Shown here: positions 61,711 through 64,000 of the stretch, in pieces
How the letters are laid out: every line of letters begins with the position of its first letter
Numbering within the stretch: the stretch's first letter is position 1
Source: Syntrophaceae bacterium UBA2280
GTDB taxonomy: Bacteria > Desulfobacterota > Syntrophia > Syntrophales > Smithellaceae
DNA: 64,000 nucleotides
NCBI GenBank assembly: GCA_002347685.1
Contig: DDWS01000004.1
Location: 62,001 to 126,000, forward strand
Reading direction: 5' to 3'
Position numbers and translations under genes: made by a program
Notes under the pieces: model-generated
Told to the model about the DNA's origin: nothing
Seen by the model: only the letters and a program-made list of their open reading frames with translations
Databases searched by the model: none

Positions 61711-62703
61711 ATGACCGGTGAAGAAAAAGCGGCCATTCTGCTTTTGTCTCTGGATGAAGATCTGGCCGCCGCTGTGATGAAAAACTTGAGGCCGGCGGAA
61801 ATCAGGCGTCTGGGCAAACAGATGAGCCGTGTCTCAAATATTCCCGCGGAAACCATCAGCTCCGTTGCCGGAGAATTCTGCACGATGGCCAAAGAGCTCG
61901 GTGGAACGATTTCCGTGCGCGACGGGGCGTCGAAGAATCTGGTCGTCAAGGCTCTGGGTGAAAAAGACGCGGAAAATATCATGGGTGATGTGGATCAGTC
62001 GATGTTTGACAATCCGATTATTGAAAGGCTTCAGGAAATCGATCCGAAAATCATGGCTGAATTCACGCGGACCGAACATCCGCAAACCATTGCCCTGATT
62101 CTAGTCCACTTAAGGCCGGAGAAAGCAGCCCAGGTGCTGGAGCATTTCTCTCAGGCGATTCAGTATGAAATTACCAAACGCATGGCGACGCTCAAAAGTG
62201 TTCCCCGCGAATTCATCGACGAACTGGCCGCCACGCTGGAAAAGGAACTGATTATCGGCAATACGTCCGATACCCAAATGGGCGGCACCCAGGTGATCGC
62301 CGACATCCTGAACCGTATGAACCGTTCCACCGAAAACGCCATCATGACGTCGCTTGAGGATTCCGATCCGGAACTGGCGGCGCAGATCCGCAATTATATG
62401 TTCAGCTTCGATGATATTCTGAAGCTCGACGACAAGTCCCTGCAGGAAATGATGAAGGAAGTCAGCGCCGAGGATCTGGCGCGCGCCCTCAAAATGGTAG
62501 ATGACGCGCAGCGCGAACGGATCTTCAAGAACATGTCCAAGCGCGGAGCGGAGATGCTCAGAGAAGAGATATCGCTCATGCCGCCGATCCGGATATCGGA
62601 GGTCGAAGCCAGTCAGCGTAAGATAGTGGAAACGACCAAGAAACTGGAAGCGGAAGGCAGAATCGTGATTCTGCGCGGTGATGAGAAAGATGGATTCGTA
62701 TAA
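61711..62703 (+). CDS. fliG: Flagellar motor switch protein FliG
   Basis: A 330-residue C-ring protein. It starts TGEEKAAILLLSLDEDLAAAVMKNLRP, has EHPQTIALILVHLRPEKAAQVL in the middle domain, and the torque helix region FDDILKLDDKSLQEMMKEVSAEDLARALKMVDDAQRERIFKNMSKRGAEML with the charged residues that face MotA. Last ~30 residues overlap the fliH start. The order FliF-FliG-FliH-FliI is standard. Confidence 0.96.
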   Translation: MTGEEKAAILLLSLDEDLAAAVMKNLRPAEIRRLGKQMSRVSNIPAETISSVAGEFCTMAKELGGTISVRDGASKNLVVKALGEKDAENIMGDVDQSMFDNPIIERLQEIDPKIMAEFTRTEHPQTIALILVHLRPEKAAQVLEHFSQAIQYEITKRMATLKSVPREFIDELAATLEKELIIGNTSDTQMGGTQVIADILNRMNRSTENAIMTSLEDSDPELAAQIRNYMFSFDDILKLDDKSLQEMMKEVSAEDLARALKMVDDAQRERIFKNMSKRGAEMLREEISLMPPIRISEVEASQRKIVETTKKLEAEGRIVILRGDEKDGFV

Positions 62704-63361
62704 AACCAAAGTGATCAAAGCGACGCAAACCTTGGATACCGGGAAGACCGTGCCTTTGTCTTACGCCGGGAAGGGGAGTGTGCCCGGTACAAAAGGCCCA
62801 TCGACACCCGGCACCGGTGCAAAGTCGGGAAATTCGAATCCCGGTGACGTCGGATCAGACCGCGACGCGCAAATGAAAGACGCAAGCAAAGCGTCTTATG
62901 AAAAAGGTTATGCCGACGGTTTGGCGTTTCAGAAAAAAGATGTTGCAATGGCTCTGGAGGCTCTTTCCGCCGCGACCCGCGCGGTGCCGATGATTCATAA
63001 AGACATTCTTGCCAAAGGCGAGGAGCAGATCGTCAAACTGGCGATTGCCATTGCCGAAAAAATCCTGCACACGGAAGTGACCACCCGTAAGGACGCGATT
63101 CTGGAGGTACTGAAAAACGCCATTCGCAGTGTTGCGGATACGGATGGGATGAAAATCCGTCTCAATCCCCTGGACTTCCGCTACATGATGGAGGTGAAGA
63201 AGGATTTTCTTCAGTCGTTTGATTCGCTGCGCAACGTGATGTTTGAGGAGGACTCGTCCATCAAAAGAGGTGGCGCGGTTGTGGAAACCGCGCTGGGTGA
63301 AGTGGACGCAAGACTCGAAAGCCAGCTCAAGGAGATTAAAACCTCCATGCTGAAATCGTGA
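62690..63361 (+). CDS. fliH: Flagellar assembly protein FliH
   Basis: A 223-residue regulator of the FliI export ATPase. The N terminus is low-complexity and Gly/Pro-rich (residues about 20-60). The C-terminal FliH domain has KGEEQIVKLAIAIAEKILHTEVTTRKDAILEVLKNAIRSV, IRLNPLDFRYM, and GGAVVETALGEVDARLESQLKEI, its usual signature. ATG 62690 overlaps the fliG end by 14 bases, implying coupling. Confidence 0.9.
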   Translation: MDSYKTKVIKATQTLDTGKTVPLSYAGKGSVPGTKGPSTPGTGAKSGNSNPGDVGSDRDAQMKDASKASYEKGYADGLAFQKKDVAMALEALSAATRAVPMIHKDILAKGEEQIVKLAIAIAEKILHTEVTTRKDAILEVLKNAIRSVADTDGMKIRLNPLDFRYMMEVKKDFLQSFDSLRNVMFEEDSSIKRGGAVVETALGEVDARLESQLKEIKTSMLKS

Positions 63362-63393
63362 CGCATGAACCATCAGGGCGGACCCGGACCACG

Positions 63394-64000
63394 ATGAACC
63401 CACAAATTGACATATCGCGGTATGAGAAACTTCTCAAACGGATGAATCCCATCCGGGTCAACGGGAAAGTCAGTGAAATTGTCGGTCTGATGGTCGAGGG
63501 AAACGGGCCAGCCGCATCGATCGGCGATGTCTGTGGCATCGTTCCCGTCAACGGAGATACACCCCTGGAAGCGGAAGTGGTCGGATTCAGAAACGGCCGT
63601 GTCCTTTTAATGCCGCTCGAAAGCATCCAGGGCCTGGGGCCGGGCTGTAAAATTCTCTCCATGGGGCATAAAGCATCCGTCGGTGTCGGACGGGGACTTC
63701 TGGGGCGCGTGATTGACGGGAAGGGAAATCCCATCGACAATAAGGGCCCGATCACATATCAGGACGAATATCCCATCTATGCCGATCCCATCAATCCGCT
63801 GGAACGGGGACGCATTCAGGAACCGATGGATATGGGAATCCGCGCGCTCAACGCGCTGTTCACCTGTGGCAAGGGCCAGCGCATGGGCATTTTTTCAGGA
63901 TCCGGCGTCGGGAAAAGCGTTCTCATGGGCATGATCGCATGCAATACCAAGGCGGATGTCAACGTGATCGGCTTGATCGGTGAGCGGGGCAGGGAGGTTC
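63394..64000 (+). CDS. fliI: Flagellar export ATPase FliI, 3' truncated by window
   Basis: The first 202 residues of the type III export ATPase. The N-terminal beta domain (RVNGKVSEIVGLMVEGNGPAASIGDVC) is followed by GRGLLGRVIDGKGNPIDNKGPI, and the Walker A GIFSGSGVGKSVLMG. Then IGLIGERGREV is cut by the window end. It shows the F1-ATPase-like family clearly. ATG 63394 is the first in-frame start after fliH; an ATG at 63365 meets a stop after ten codons. Confidence 0.95.
   Translation, partial: MNPQIDISRYEKLLKRMNPIRVNGKVSEIVGLMVEGNGPAASIGDVCGIVPVNGDTPLEAEVVGFRNGRVLLMPLESIQGLGPGCKILSMGHKASVGVGRGLLGRVIDGKGNPIDNKGPITYQDEYPIYADPINPLERGRIQEPMDMGIRALNALFTCGKGQRMGIFSGSGVGKSVLMGMIACNTKADVNVIGLIGERGREV

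Overview
The window reads as chromosomal DNA of a motile, anaerobic, deltaproteobacterium-like (Desulfobacterota) organism. This is an inference from content: large acyl-CoA gene clusters, an HMG-CoA-synthase-like/DUF35/SDR/SCP2 fusion, a sigma-54-controlled flagellar regulon with FlrB/FlrC-type regulators, GlcD/GlcF-like oxidoreductases and a LipS1/LipS2-type lipoate pathway. No rRNA or complete tRNA is present, so the lineage cannot be fixed further.

Region A (1-12171, plus strand) is the most unusual part. A 5'-truncated FGGY sugar kinase is followed by a LipB-LipA fusion, an orphan GcvH-like lipoyl carrier, a lipoate ligase fused to a DUF116-like domain, a LipT-like flavoprotein, two LipS-type radical SAM proteins, a GlcD-like FAD oxidase, a GlcF/HdrB-like iron-sulfur protein and a transaldolase-family enzyme. 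Two separate lipoate-assembly routes thus flank a single carrier protein, with none of the glycine cleavage, 2-oxoacid dehydrogenase or sHdr partners that usually use such a carrier. This is the best candidate here for an undescribed system: a dedicated lipoyl-carrier pathway tied to oxidation of a sugar- or hydroxyacid-derived substrate.

Region B (12172-20114) is a patchwork. It has a GntR-type regulator behind a strong sigma-70 promoter, then a metallo-beta-lactamase-fold hydrolase, a ferredoxin-nitroreductase and a HAD phosphatase between two direct copies of an IS3-like end. A frameshifted IS4 transposase follows, then the 3' half of a CAT-anticodon tRNA with a terminator (a probable att relic), a TetR regulator, a small conserved protein, and a decayed second TetR gene that still has an excellent promoter and operator-like dyad.

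Region C (20115-41652, plus strand) is a fatty/alicyclic acid catabolic island: two crotonases (one dienoyl-CoA-isomerase-like), two acyl-CoA ligases, two acyl-CoA dehydrogenases, a nitronate-monooxygenase-like flavoprotein, an SDR-SCP2 protein, a 906-residue four-domain fusion, an SCP-x-like thiolase, a class III CoA-transferase, a MaoC-type hydratase pair, a hotdog thioesterase and a redox pair. The SDR/SCP2/MaoC/thiolase set resembles the R-specific peroxisomal beta-oxidation modules of eukaryotes, but split and re-fused differently.

Region D (41811-64000) is motility. An orphan NtrC-type regulator diverges from a chemotaxis operon (cheR, cheD, HDOD, cheY, cheX-like, cheB, cheA, cheY, cheX). 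PilZ-motA-motB lie on the minus strand, and an SPOR-TPR protein, FlrB-like kinase, FlrC-like regulator and flgB-flgC-fliE-fliF-fliG-fliH-fliI (truncated by the window) lie on the plus strand. Four well-formed sigma-54 (-24/-12) promoters mark the transcription units: 43531 (+), 53236 (-), 53432 (+) and 58914 (+).
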